NCBI RefSeq assembly: GCF_949987535.1
Contig: NC_080080.1
Coordinates: 64,819,006-64,883,005, forward strand
Reading direction: 5' to 3'
Length of the DNA stretch: 64,000 nucleotides
DNA from: Balaenoptera acutorostrata
Lineage: Eukaryota; Chordata; Mammalia; Artiodactyla; Balaenopteridae
A program made the position numbers and the translations under genes. Positions 1 to 11,142 of the stretch are shown here, one piece after another (position 1 is the first letter of the stretch; every line of letters begins with the position of its first letter). The notes under the pieces were generated by a model. The model did no database searches. It had not been told where the DNA came from and saw only the letters and a list, made by a program, of their open reading frames with translations.

Positions 1-78
1 TTTTTTTATACATCTCATTTTGGACTAGCCACATTTCAGGTGCTCAATAGCCACATGTGTGTTGGACAGGATGAAATC
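1..78. mobile_element. hAT-type DNA transposon relic, cut by the window edge
   Basis: The text 'ggactagccacatttcag', 'gctcaatagccacatgtg' and the end 'ttggacag' match the terminal part of a short non-autonomous hAT family. A nearly complete copy of the same family lies at 22328-22624 in the opposite orientation. The other end is outside the window. I am not certain of the family name. Confidence 0.6.
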
Positions 79-149
79 CAAGGGCATTATGACTCAGTCC
101 CTGCCTATGTCTCCAGTTTTATCCTTGACTATTCACCCTGTGCCTAACT

Positions 150-492
150 TGTACGCATGCTTTATACCCTGGCCGTGTTGAATTACCACGTCTCCTGCTC
201 TCTTGCGTCTGTCTTTATTGGCACTGTTCCCTCTGTCTGGGCCGTTCTCTCCTTGCTCATAAGAGAAACTTTGTTTTATCCATCTGGTCCAGCCAACATG
301 TCACTCCAGTCAATAAGCCTTCCCCAAACCTACTTTTTACATCATCCCACCATTATATTTATCAAACTGTTTTCCCATTATTTGTTTCCATATTGGTCTA
401 CCCCACTGGGCAGTGACTTCAGTGAGGTCCAGAGCGGTGTCTTCTTTGCCTTAGTATTCTCCATGTCTATGCTCTGGCACTTAGGAGTAACT
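150..492 (+). mobile_element. L2 LINE 3' end, strongly diverged
   Basis: The order of landmarks follows the L2 3' end: a pyrimidine-rich block ('cactgttccctctgtctggg'), an 'attatatttatc...cattatttg' block, 'ccccactgggcagtgacttc' and a final 'tctggcacttag'. A 129-codon open frame over this stretch has no protein features and is taken as chance. Divergence is high, so boundaries are approximate. Confidence 0.45.
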
Positions 493-494
493 CC

Positions 495-527
495 TAAATA
501 TGTATGGAGTTACTCCATACATATTTA
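495..527. repeat. Perfect 33-bp palindrome (16-bp arms, 1-nt spacer)
   Basis: The left arm 'taaatatgtatggagt' is followed by one t and then its exact reverse complement 'actccatacatattta'. Just upstream at 484-494 lies a smaller palindrome, 'ggagtaactcc', which nearly repeats the centre 'ggagttactcc'. The structure could form a hairpin or cruciform. No function is known. Confidence 0.9.
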
Positions 528-539
528 TAGGATGGAAAT

Positions 540-1555
540 GAATTGAATTTCTAAGAAAAATTAGAATGACTTGGATTTGGTAGGATTCATTTGATAGAAT
601 TGGTGAGAGAAATGGAATGTTTGGCCCAGGATGCTTTCTCTGGTGGTGGCTTTATATGCACATTTCTTGTGAAAGCATCCTGAGGCCCTCCATATGTGAC
701 CTCAGAGTATGTACATACTCTGAATACATGTAACTATCATCAGGAATCCATCATATATCTCCATTAATTTCTCTACTGATCTGTTTGTAACTGAATTTTT
801 CTAACCTGTCATGCATATGAGTACATCCTTCTCAGTGTCTAAATTACTTTTCTCAAGTTCCAGAGCTGCCTCCTGTTTCTAGCATTTCACAGTGTAATAT
901 ACAAGTCAGTATTCACTGCATAGTGTCATTTAGGACTGCATCCTTCAGAACATAAAGAGGCACAAACTTCCTAGGTTTGAGCAACCATTTCCCAAGACAA
1001 ATAAAGCTTTGTATTAATATAAGGGACACTTAGGAGTGACACTGCATAATAACAGCCCTCACTGCACTATCCTAGAGGTACCTGCGATAGGGTTGTGGCA
1101 TTCTTTGTATTACATAGATTCAGTATAAGTTTTGAACTTCACTGTTCCACTTGCTCAACTATCAAACCACAGTGCTGAGGGCCATAGAGTTTTGAAAGAG
1201 AGGGTATAATCACTGCCATTGGCAGCTTCTAGGAAGTTCTGGAGCTGCCAAAATTCAACACGTAACTTGATTTTTGTTTACTTTTTATGAAATAGGATGC
1301 TGAGAGAGATACTAAAAAGGTACATCAAAATGTTTGTTTGGGGAAAGTGCTTTCATATTTGTTGATTTTTGTATTTCAAAATATTTCTCCTATCTGAAAC
1401 TTATCCCATGATTATAGGACTAAAATTTCTTCCCCTGGCTTTTCATTTATTATATAAAATTCCCATTTTACACAAATACATCTTATAGTTAAGGAATTCA
1501 ATCATATCTTTTTTCTTTACATTTTGTATTTCACTAACTAGTCCAGTAGTTCAAA
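540..1555. other. Repeat-poor stretch, nothing recognised
   Basis: AT-rich sequence without a recognisable repeat, long open frame or RNA gene. Confidence 0.5.
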
Positions 1556-1560
1556 TAACC

Positions 1561-3944
1561 TTTTTTTTTTTAACATCTTTATTGGAGTATAATTGCTTTA
1601 CAATGTTGTGTTAGTTTCTGCTGTATAACAAAGTGAATCAGCTATACGTATACATATATCCCCATATCTCCTCCCTCTTGTGTCTCCCTCCCACCTCCCT
1701 ATCCCACCCCTCTAGGTGGTCACAAAGCACTGAGCTGATCTCCCTGTGCTATGCAGCTGCTTCCCACTACCTGTCTGTTTTACATTTGGTAGTGTATATA
1801 TGTCATTGTTACTCTCTCATTTCATCCCAGCTTACCCTTCCCCCTCCCCGTGTCCTCAGGTCCATTCTCTATGTCTGTGTCTTTATTCCTGTCCTGCCCC
1901 TAGGTTCATCAGAACTGTTTTTTGTCTTAGATTCCATATATATGTGTTAGCATATGGTATTTGTTTTTCTCTTTCTGATTTACTTCACTCTGTATGACAG
2001 ACTCTAGGTCCATCCACCTCACTACAAATAACTCAGTTTCGTTTCTTTTTATGACTGAGTAATATTCCATTGTATATATGTGCCACATCTTCTTTACCCA
2101 TTCATCTGTTGATGGACACTTAGGTTGCTTCCATGTCCTGGCTATTGTAAATAGAGCTGCAATGAACATTGTGGTACATGACTCTTTTTGAATTATGGTT
2201 TTCTCAGGGTATATGCCCAGTAGTGGGATTGCTGGGTTGTATGGTAGTCCTATTTTTAGTTTTTTAAGGAACCTCCATACTGTTCTCCATATTGGCTGTA
2301 TCAATTTACATTCCCACCAACAGTGCAAGAGGGTTCCCTTTTCTCCACACCCTCTCCAACATTTATTGTGTGTAGATTTTTTGATGATGGCCATTCTGAC
2401 TGGTGTGAGGTGATACCTCATTGTAGTTTTGATTTGCATTTCTCTAATGATTAGTGATGTTGAGCATTTTTTCATGTGTTTGTTGGCAATTTGTATATCT
2501 TCTTTGGAGAAATGTCTATTTAGGTCTTCTGCCCATTTTTGGATTGGGTTGTTTGTTTTTTTGATATTGAGCTGCATGAGCTGCTTGTATATTTTGGAGA
2601 TTAATCCTTTGTCAGTTGCTTCGTTTGCAAATATTTGGTCCCATTCTGAGAGTTGTCTTTCGTCTTGTTTATGGTTTCTGTTGCTGTGCAAAAGCTTTTA
2701 AGTTTCATTAGGTCCCGTTTGTTTATTTTTATTTTTATTTCCATTTCTCTGGGAGGTGGGTCAAAAAGCATCTTGCTGTGATTTATGTCATAGAGTGCTC
2801 TGCCTATATTTTTCTCTAAGAGTTTGATAGTGTCTGGCTTTACACTTAGGTCTTTAATCCATTTTGAGTTTATTTTTGTGTATGGTGTTAGGGAGTGTTC
2901 TAATTTCATTCTTTTACATGTAGCTGTCCAGTTTTCCCAGCACTGCTTATTGAAGAGGCTGTCTTTTCTCCATTGTATACTCTTGCCTCCTTTATCAAAG
3001 ATAAGGTGACCATATGTGCGTGGGTTTATCTCTGGGCTTTCTATCCTGTTCCGTTGATCTATATTTCTGTTTTTGTGCCAGTACCATACTGTCTTGATTA
3101 CTGTAGCTTTGTAGTATAGTCTGAAGTCAGGGAGCCTGATTCCTACAGCTCTGTTTTTCTTTCTCAAGATTGCTTTGGCTATTTGGGATCTTTTGTGTTT
3201 CCATACAAATTGTACAGTTTTTTGTTCCAGTTTTGTGAAAAATGCTATTGGTAGTTTGATAGGGATGCATTGAGTCTGTAGATTGCTTTGGGTAGTAGAG
3301 TCATTTTCACAATGTTGATTCTTCCAGTCCAAGAACATGGTATATCTCTCCATCTGTTTGTATCGTCTTTAATTTCTTTCATCTGTGTCTTATAGTTTTC
3401 TGCATACAGGTCTTTTGTCTCCTTAGGTAGGTTATTCCTAGCTATTTTATTCTTTTTGTTACAATAGTAAATGGGAGTGTTTCCTTAATTTCTCTTTCAG
3501 ATTTTTCCTCATTAGTGTATAGGAATGCAAGAGATTTCTGTGCATTAATTTTGTATCCTGCTACTCTACCAAAATCATTGATTAGCTCTAGTAGTTTTCT
3601 GGTAGCCTCTTTAGGATTCTCTATGTATAGTATCATGTCATCTGCAAACAGTGACAGTTTTACTTCTTCTTTTCCGATTCTGATTCCTTTTATTTCTTTT
3701 TCTTCTCTGATTGCTGTGGCTAAAACTTCCAAAACTATGTTGAGTAATAGTGGTGAGAGTGGGCAACCTTGTCTTGTTCCTGATCTTAGAGGAAAGGGTT
3801 TCATTTTTTCACCATTGAGAATGATGTTGGCTGTGGGTTTGTCATACATGGCCTTTATTATGTTGCGATAGGTTCCCTCTATGCCTACTTTCTGGAGAGT
3901 TTTTATCATAATGGTTGTTGAATTTTGTCAAAACCTTTTTCTGT
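1561..3944 (-). mobile_element. L1 LINE, 5'-truncated, about 2.4 kb
   Basis: The plus strand begins with an 11-T run and 'taacatctttattggag', the reverse of an L1 3' end of the '...ccaataaagatgtta' type. It continues through the 3' UTR into ORF2 and stops near 3944 in the middle of the reverse transcriptase region, where similarity to L1 ends. The copy is therefore 5'-truncated. I found no convincing target-site duplication. A different, older L1 3' end starts about 20 bp beyond its 5' edge. Confidence 0.92.
1927..3909 (-). pseudogene. L1 ORF2 remnant (RT core to C-terminus), frameshifted
   Basis: Three minus-strand open pieces (3442-3909, 2601-3353, 1927-2691) together cover the second half of L1 ORF2. 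The first holds the RT palm: '[19 protein letters not shown]' followed by the catalytic '[12 protein letters not shown]' box. The second carries the L1 thumb and linker region ('[19 protein letters not shown]'). The third carries the C-terminal region ('[20 protein letters not shown]', '[17 protein letters not shown]'). The pieces lie in different frames, so at least one frameshift separates 2601-3353 from each neighbour. The endonuclease domain and ORF1 are missing. No function is possible. Confidence 0.9.
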
Positions 3945-3964
3945 AACATTTGTTTTTGTTTTTG

Positions 3965-4135
3965 TTTTTTAGCTGTTTGTTTTTTAATTGAGATAGAATT
4001 GAAATATAACACTGTATTAGTTTTAGGCATACAACATAATGATTTGATACATGTATATATTGCAAAATGGTTACCACAGATTTAGTAAATATCCATCACC
4101 ACACGTAGTTACAAATTCAGTCGTATCTTCAAAAA
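3965..4135 (-). mobile_element. Older L1M 3' end fragment
   Basis: 'ttaattgagatagaattg', 'acaacataatgatttgatac' and 'ttgcaaaatggttaccacag' follow the antisense 3' end of mammalian-wide L1M elements. It adjoins the younger L1 at 1561-3944, which may have landed in or beside it. Confidence 0.7.
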
Positions 4136-4205
4136 ATATTTCAGGAGGGAAGGTCACCAGGAACAGCTTCTCACCACTGGATAGTTATTACTCAGTGGAC
4201 TGGAA

Positions 4206-4526
4206 CAGGAATCAGCAAACCACAGCCCATGCGCCAAATCCAGCTTACCACCTGAACTAAGGATGGCTTTTAGATTTTGAAATGGTTGGAAAGAAATCAA
4301 AAGAAGAACAATATTTCATGAGATGTGAAAATTATATGGAATTCAAATTTTAGTATCCGTAAAGAAAGTTTTATTGGAACACACTCATGCCCATGTGTTC
4401 AGGTATTGTCTATGGCCACTTTCACTACAACAGCAGAAATGAGTAATTATGACAGAAACCGTATTGCCTGCAACACCTAAAATATTTACTATCTGCCCCT
4501 TTACAGAAAAAGTTTGCTGATCTAAT
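4206..4526. mobile_element. Non-autonomous hAT-type DNA transposon relic
   Basis: Both ends carry the inverted motif: 'caggaatcagcaaac' on the left, and on the right the reverse complement of 'agatcagcaaac'. The interior ('gcgccaaatccagcttacc', 'agaaagttttattggaac', 'aaaatatttactatctgccc') follows a common mammalian hAT MITE of about 330 bp. The 8-bp target duplication is no longer recognisable. Confidence 0.75.
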
Positions 4527-4529
4527 CCC

Positions 4530-5442
4530 CGAACTAGAAGGAAGAAACATTAGGCATGCACTTTTTCAATTTTGTATCAAATGTTATTCTAAACATGGTC
4601 ACTCAGAGTTCATTCTCTTTCAGAAAGGAGCTAATCTTCTGGAAATATTGCCTGTATTATAGCACAGTTAGATTTGGTTGTGAATTTTGGATTTATTTAC
4701 TCTACAATAGAAACCAATTTTATTCTTTAAGGGAAAAATTAATTATCTTTCTTCATCAGTATTTATCAGAGCATTGAAAGAAAGTTTGCTGGTAGCAAAG
4801 TTTACTTTTGTCTCCTTTTTGAAATCCCACTTAGAAAAGCTTCATAGCTGCATTTTTATTTTAAGTAATAGGGAATATTCTGTTGTTTCCATAGTAATCT
4901 TTTTTCATTTCAGATATATAAGCAGTTTCCAGAACCAACAGTGAGTTTTAGGGGGAGGTAGTGGGAAGATTGAATATTATGTATTTTACAACTGACTCAT
5001 AATTTCATTTATGCTTAGTACAGCATGACCACATTTCTAAAAGGTTATATGTATCCAGTGATATTGTGCACACAAGTGACTTACTAACTTAACCTATAAA
5101 ATAATTTTGGACTATAGTCAAGACCCATGAATTTACCTTATTGCTTTCCTTCTCTTGCTTTTTATTCCTGAAGTGATGAATAACAGCTAATCAACAGAAA
5201 GTTGAAATTTTAGGTTTTAAAAAACATGACTTTTCCCCAACTGCACTAAAAAAGATTTTCAGTGTGGTTATTTGCTCTGTACCTCACCTTACCTGTAGCT
5301 CAATGTTTCACAACAGATTATCTCTTTGAAGATAATTTCATGTTCATGATCTCCTAGGAGACAAATAGAGTTCAAAAGTGCCTCCTAGATTTCCTCCCTA
5401 TAAGTTTTGTTCAGTTTTAGACCTGTATACATACTCCATGTT
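4530..5442. other. Repeat-poor stretch, nothing recognised
   Basis: AT-rich single-copy-looking sequence with only short chance open frames. Confidence 0.5.
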
Positions 5443-5460
5443 AGTAATTCCTTAATTTTT

Positions 5461-5762
5461 TTATTATTAATTTATTTTATTTTATTTATTTTTGGCTGTG
5501 TTGGGTCTTTGTTGCTGCACGCAGGCTTTCTGTAGTTGCGGCAGGTGGGGGCTACTCTTCGTTGTGGTGTGCGCAATGCAGTTCTCATTGCGGTGGCTTC
5601 TCTTGTTGCAGAGCATGGGCTTTAGGTGCGCGGGCTTCGGTAGTTGTGGCTCACGGGCTTAGTTGCTCCACAGCATGTGGGATCTTCCCAGACCAGGGAT
5701 CGAACCCATGTCCCCTGCATTGGCAGGCGGATTCTTAACCACTGTGCCATCAGGGAAGTCCC
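5461..5762 (-). mobile_element. CHR-type tRNA-derived SINE
   Basis: Read on the minus strand it starts at 'gggacttccctgatggcac', has the B-box-like 'gggttcgatccctgg', and ends in an (aaat)-rich tail. It is flanked by an 18-bp target-site duplication, 'agtaattccttaattttt' (5443-5460) and 'agtagttccttaattttt' (5763-5780), with one mismatch. Confidence 0.93.
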
Positions 5763-5780
5763 AGTAGTTCCTTAATTTTT

Positions 5781-7689
5781 AATTTGGTATTCTAATTTCA
5801 AATTATTTAAGTAAGGATTTAATATTCCTACTATTCTGTAGGTCTAGATATTTGATGTTGATTTGAAGATCGTTGGGGAAATATCCTAAAAACCTTTCTG
5901 TTAACAGTTCATGCTAATGAATCATAACCAGATACATTATTGAGCCAATAAATACCATATGTATATAATTGGCTAAATGGATGTAAAAGTTATAGTGGAA
6001 AACTGTTGCCTATATAGACTTTTTTAAAGTGACGATCAATAGAATATAGTTCCCTAGGCCACAGATTTGAGAGCATTATTGCCCACTGGAGGTCACTTTT
6101 ATAACCTAAAGAGTATTACCTTCCTCGTAAACTCAAATTACGGTGTTGTGTATGATTTATTACACTATTTAAAACTGAAAAACAGTAACCTTCTGTCTCT
6201 TAGCAATACACCTTCAATTAAGTCAATGCCTCTCCCCATTTCCAAAACTACTTTTCAGACTAACCAATTACTGGTTATTTTTCAGAATTTTCAATTTTAT
6301 TCTTTCATTGCTAATAGTTATTTGACCTGGTCTCTTTGTTTCTAAGTTAGCAGCTAATGCCTCTTCAGGTCACATATTTTTAAAATACTCTTTAGTGAAT
6401 TGGTTTCTTTTTTGCATCCTCTGATGGAAGGAATATAAAGACATTTTTTTAAACCCCAAATATTTAACATGTATGAAATTTAATAATAAGGGCCAACTTA
6501 GTGATTTTAAAATGTCTCTATTGCCCTTCATAGGCTGTACAGTGATGTGCTACCAGCAAACCTGGTACATTTTGGTAAGAAGTGTCATCACTCTACCAAG
6601 ACCCACACTTACGTTTCTCACTCTAAAAGGCTGATACACTGACAGGCCTTATAGCTGGCTCACCTAACCTCACATGCAGAGACAGGTCCTGCCTCTACGG
6701 AGGTTCTTGCCGTAGTAGGGAGCACAGAGTAAGAAAATCTCCAGCTCAGGGACAGAGTTGTCTGTCTGCCAGCTCCTTGTTGCTGATACATTTCTGCTTC
6801 CAGACAACTGTTTGCTGCAGTCTTTATATAGTTATTTCCTTACTATCTGCCTGACTGAACCTACCTTACTTTGAACTCTGACTCCTGGTTACTTTCCTAG
6901 GGTCTGCCCTGTTTGTTTGTCTTGGCCTGCTAGTACTTTTGTTCTCTCTGATCTTGTACTGCCTAACCAACCCTTGAGATTGGCTTCTGACCATTTTCTA
7001 TTCTTATCTGCATCTTGCATTTCTGAGACTCATTTTTCTCATATTGCTCTCCAAATCCGAAACTGTTCATGATTGACAGAGGTCCATTTTATTGATATTA
7101 TAGTCTATGGTCATTATAAAATCCAGATATCAATTTACTTGTTGGCAGAACTGGTATTCAGCCTGTGCCCCCGATATGGCTGTACCAATTGTTAAAATGT
7201 CTAAATACTTTCCTGCCACTTGGCAGATAGTTTCTGCCCCATGTTTCATCCTCTATCATCATGGCCTCATGTCTGGGACTTTTGGGATCTCTCCACAATC
7301 TAGGAACTAATGGATCATTTCTTGGGCCAGCTAGTTTTGTTTTCTGTTTCTTGGGCCAGCTAGTTTTGTTGTCTAGTTTTGTTGTCTGATTCTTTTGGTT
7401 GGTGTCCATGCCACACTAATTATTAAATATTTTTAGTATCATCTCTGCTTTCAGAGCTATATGAAAGAGTTAAGTTCTTCAAGGGGACAGGGAGGTGGGG
7501 AAGACATTCTAAAGTGATCCTTTTTCTTAAAAGATTTTTGAAAGTGTCCATGGGAAATCAAGAAACATTTTAGTTTATTCATTCAGCCATCATGTACTAA
7601 GCACCAGCTGTATCTCTACCACTCTACTAGATGCTGAAGAAGTATTTACTATTTTGTAAATAAGGAAAGCCCTCAAATTGACTGTAATT
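5781..7689. other. Repeat-poor stretch
   Basis: No gene or well-defined repeat seen. A weak match to the widespread 'ttcattcaacaaatatttattgag...' motif of old interspersed repeats lies near 7575-7640. A short tandem duplication inside it is listed separately. Confidence 0.45.
7318..7388. repeat. Short tandem duplication, about 29-bp unit
   Basis: 'tttcttgggccagctagttt' plus 'tgtt' occurs at 7318-7341 and again at 7347-7370. A partial third piece, 'tagttttgttgtctg', follows. Confidence 0.85.
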
Positions 7690-7795
7690 AAAAGTTAGAG
7701 ACAGGGTATATGGGAACTCTCTGTGCATTTTGCTCCATTTTACTGTGAATCTAAAACTGCTCTAAAAAATAAAGTATTTAAAAGGAAAAAGAAGT
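7690..7795 (+). mobile_element. L1M 3' end fragment
   Basis: 'gggtatatgggaactctctg' followed by 'ttactgtgaatctaaaactg' and 'ctctaaaaaataaagt' is the classic 3' end of old L1M elements, in sense orientation with an A-rich tail. Confidence 0.75.
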
Positions 7796-7799
7796 TGGA

Positions 7800-9399
7800 G
7801 AAACAACAAAACACATTCAGAAACAATTGAGGACTGATTGCAAAGCAACATGATTTAGTGTCAGAAATGTTTTAAAATCCATATATGCATATATGAATTT
7901 TGAAATCTACTGTAGCATATGGAAATGATCAAGAGCAGAAGAATTTACCTGATTAAGCTTCTTTTAGGAGTTGATGGGCTGTGAAATGAAAGACAGATTA
8001 TAAGGGCTTTCCATATAGGGGAAACAACATGAGAAAAAAATAGGATCATGGAAGTTGGCGAGGAATATGTGGGGGAAGAAAAACTCAACCTGGCAGAAGC
8101 TCCAGGAATAAATGTTGTTGCATAAGATCAAGACAGTTGAGTACATTCTTGACATCTAGATGGAAGCAGTATGAGTTTTATGTTCTTTGCAGCAAAGAAC
8201 GATGCTTCGGTCAGGAGCAAGGGATATGATTATACTGGTGTCCATAAGGTCAGTCTAGTAACCGGATGCAGGACTGACTCTGATGAAGGCTTCTGTCATT
8301 GTAATTCAGGAATGAATGGGTGCTGATTACCTTTATAGGTGTGGCTCTAAAAATGGCAAAGAAAACAGCATTGCAGAGAAAGAAGCAGCAGACCTTGGTG
8401 ACCAGCTGGGTATGGTGGAAAGAAACAGAGCAATTAAAAATAGCTTTAAAGGCAGACTACCAGTATGGCAGAATGGGAGCTGGGCAAATCTTCCTTCCAA
8501 AAAGCAACAATAAAACTGTACAGAATTGTCAAAAACGTCAATTTTAGGACTCTGGAAATGGATCAGAGGCATTCACGAAATTGAGAAATGTTTATTGATG
8601 GAAAAACTACTGAACTTCAGGTTCTGTGGTGTTCCTGCCTGGAGCTGATCTCATTCCCCACATCCAGGCTCAGTCAGCACATTAGTTATGCAAGGGCAAG
8701 GAAAGCCATGGAAACCAGCAGTTTCACTGGAGGAGTGGCCTTACTTGATTTGAAGTGGAATGTGAAAAACCCATGCCAGTGGCATTGTGAATAACAGTAA
8801 ACATCTTAGTAGCAAACAAACAGGAAAGGCTAGCTAGCAGCTCAGTGAACTTGAGCTTACAGTCTTGGTAGGGGTCAACATTGGACCAACAGACTAGTCA
8901 GAAATTTATCAGGGAGACTCAGAAAATGATATAGTGATAAGCGTCCTCAATAAAGTCAACACAGCTGACCAGAAGGCTTCATACACATGCAGGAGAGAAC
9001 AGAGAGGGCTCAAGCTATCTACACATCCCAGGCTGAGTTTAAAAGGGAATGCAAGAGGGCCTAGCAGCAAGTAAAAGCCAAGGTAGACTTGAGAACTGCC
9101 TGTTCTTTGAATGTGCTCTCCAACCCAAACACAGATTCATTGGCAGGGAGTAGAAGCTTTATTGGCATAGGATATTTAAGCACAACCACCTGTCCAATCA
9201 TTGACTGACCACTAAGCTATACAGACACAAGGGTTACTCCTAGGAAACTGGGTTTAAAAATTTAAAAAGAAAATAATTTTTTAAAAAACTGAGAAGAGAC
9301 ACAAGCAGCCACATGCTGTGAGGGAAATGGATTGCACAGATTTAATCTAGGCAAATTAATAAACAAGCAAGAAAACCACAGCAACAACAGCAATCCTGA
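7800..9399. other. Unassigned, possibly an L1M 5' region in its second half
   Basis: No gene is evident. From about 8490 onward the sequence leads without a clear break into a sense-strand L1M starting near 9400. It may be the poorly conserved 5' UTR of that element, but I cannot confirm this by eye. Confidence 0.3.
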
Positions 9400-9643
9400 G
9401 GAGAAACATTAAAACCCAGAGTAACTACAATATAGTATCTAAATTTCTAGTTTTCAACAAAAAATTACAAGATATACAAAGAAAGGAAAGGGTAACCAGT
9501 ATTCCTTGGAAAAAAGCTGTGGCCCCAGATGTTGGACTCGGCAGACAAAGACTTCAAAGGTGGTATAATAAATACGTTCAAGGAAGTAAAGAAGCCATGT
9601 TTAAAGAATTAAAGGAAAACATAGTGACAATGACTCAACAAAT

Positions 9644-10603
9644 AGAGACTCTCAATGAAGAGAGAAAAAAATTTTAAGGCCAAATAGAAATTCTACAGGT
9701 AAAAAGTAATTACTGAAATGAAAAATTCAGTAAAGGGATTGAATTCAACAATAGATCTGAGATGGCAGAAGAAAGAACCAAAAGAGATGGCTTCAAGACA
9801 GATCAAAAGAAATTATCGGGCTTCCCTGGTGGCTCAGTGGTTGAGAATCTGCCTGCCAATGCAGGGGACACGGGTTCGAGCCCTGGTCTGGGAAGATCCC
9901 ACATACCGTGGAGCAGCTAAGCCTGTGTGCCACAACTACTGAGCTTGCGTGTCTGGAGCCTATGCTCCGCAACAAGAGAGGCCGTGACAGTGAGAGGCCC
10001 ACGCACCACAATGAAGAATGGCCCCCGCTCGCAGCAACTAGAGAAAGCCCTCGCACAGAAATGAAGACCCAACACAAACAAAAATAAATAAATAAATAAA
10101 TAAATTTATTAAAAAAAAAAAAGAGAGACTCTCAATGAAGAGAGAAAAAATTTTTAAGGCCAAATAGAAATTCTACAGGTAAAAAGTAATTACTGAAATG
10201 AAAAATTCAGTAAAGGGATTGAATTCAACAATAGATCTGAGATGGCAGAAGAAAGAACCAAAAGAGATGGCTTCAAGACAGATCAAAAGAAATTATTGGG
10301 CTTCCCTGGTGGCTCAGTGGTTGAGAATCTGCCTGCCAATGCAGGGGACATGGGTTCGAGCCCTGGTCTGGGAAGATCCCACATGCCGCGGAGCAACTAG
10401 GCCTGTGAGCCACAACTACTGAGCCTGTGCGTCTGGAGCCTGTGCTCCATAACAAGAGAGGCCGTGATAGGGAAAGGCCCGTGCACCACGATGAAGAGTG
10501 GCCCCCACTTGCCGCAACTAGAGAAAGCCCTCGCACAGAAATGAAGACCCAACACAGCCAAAAATAAATAAATAAATAAATAAATAAAATTAAAGAACCT
10601 GCT
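9644..10603 (+). repeat. 480-bp tandem direct duplication (L1M piece + SINE)
   Basis: Every position from about 9644 to 10108 matches the position 480 bp downstream, with no indel. Each unit holds 173 bp of L1M ORF1-region sequence followed by a CHR SINE. By hand count the L1M halves differ at 1 site and the SINE halves at about 25 sites in about 290 bp. The right junction lies in the A-rich SINE tail of unit 1. Confidence 0.95.
9817..10106 (+). mobile_element. CHR-type SINE, copy 1 of the tandem block
   Basis: Full-length SINE starting 'gggcttccctggtggctcag', with B box 'gggttcgagccctgg' and an (aaat)n tail. The left target-site copy is 'aaaagaaattat' at 9805-9816. The matching right copy lies beyond the second unit (10668-10679), so one insertion preceded the duplication. 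Confidence 0.95.
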
Positions 10604-10667
10604 GTATAAAAAATAAATAAAATTTAAAAAAAAAAGGCACCAAAAAAGTTTCACTTTAAAAAAAAAA
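10297..10667 (+). mobile_element. CHR-type SINE, copy 2, with a long 3' extension
   Basis: The SINE body resembles copy 1 and ends in (aaat)n near 10588. Before the right target-site copy (10668-10679) there is extra sequence: 'gaacctgctgtataaaaaat' (which resembles the 3' tail of one L1 type), an A-run, 'ggcaccaaaaaagtttcact', and a final A-run. The extension looks like one or more added 3' segments. Confidence 0.85.
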
Positions 10668-10900
10668 AAAAGAAATTATCTACTCTGAATAACAGAAAAA
10701 GGAATACAAAAATTAACAGAGCCTCATAAACTGTTGGACAACATCAAGCAACATATAAAAAGGATTAAACACCATTATCAAGGTTGATTTAATATCTGAA
10801 AATCAGTCGCTGTTTACATCATATTAATAAAGGAGAAAAAGCATGTGATAATCTCTGTAGACAAAGAAAAAACATTTGACAAAATCCAACACCCATTTCT

Positions 10901-10956
10901 TTTTTTTTTTAAGAGTAGAACTCGTAGATGTGAGTCATTTTTATTTAGCTTAACTG
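10901..10956 (-). pseudogene. Severely 5'-truncated processed retrocopy of an unknown mRNA 3' end
   Basis: This 56-bp insertion interrupts L1M ORF2. It is flanked by a perfect 12-bp duplication, 'acacccatttct' (10889-10900 and 10957-10968). On the minus strand it contains AATAAA (plus-strand 10940-10945), then about 29 nt, then a poly(A) of at least 10 nt. That is the layout of a polyadenylated RNA polymerase II transcript. Only about 45 nt of transcript are present and I do not recognise the source gene. Confidence 0.8.
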
Positions 10957-11142
10957 ACACCCATTTCTGATTAAAAACTCTGAACAATCTAGGAACAGGA
11001 GGGAACTTCCTTAACTTGATAAAGGGCATCTACGAAGAACCTACAGCTAACGTCATCCTAATGGTGAAAGACTAAATACTTTCTCCCTGAGTTTGGGAAA
11101 AAAACCTGATTTCGCCACATCTACTCAACATTGTTGTAGAGA

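Noticed and set aside
1746..1997. Plus-strand frames over the L1 at 1561-3944
   Set aside because: They are antisense to L1 ORF2 and the 3' UTR.
3930..3970. Possible target-site duplication for the L1 at 1561-3944
   Set aside because: The flank 'ttcaaataacc' has no good partner near 3944, and the apparent similarity is L1 text itself.
9793..10077. 90-codon frames across many SINE copies (e.g. 'LSLVAASGGHSSLWCVGLSL')
   Set aside because: The same peptide-like text recurs at every CHR SINE. It is a by-product of the SINE consensus, not a gene.
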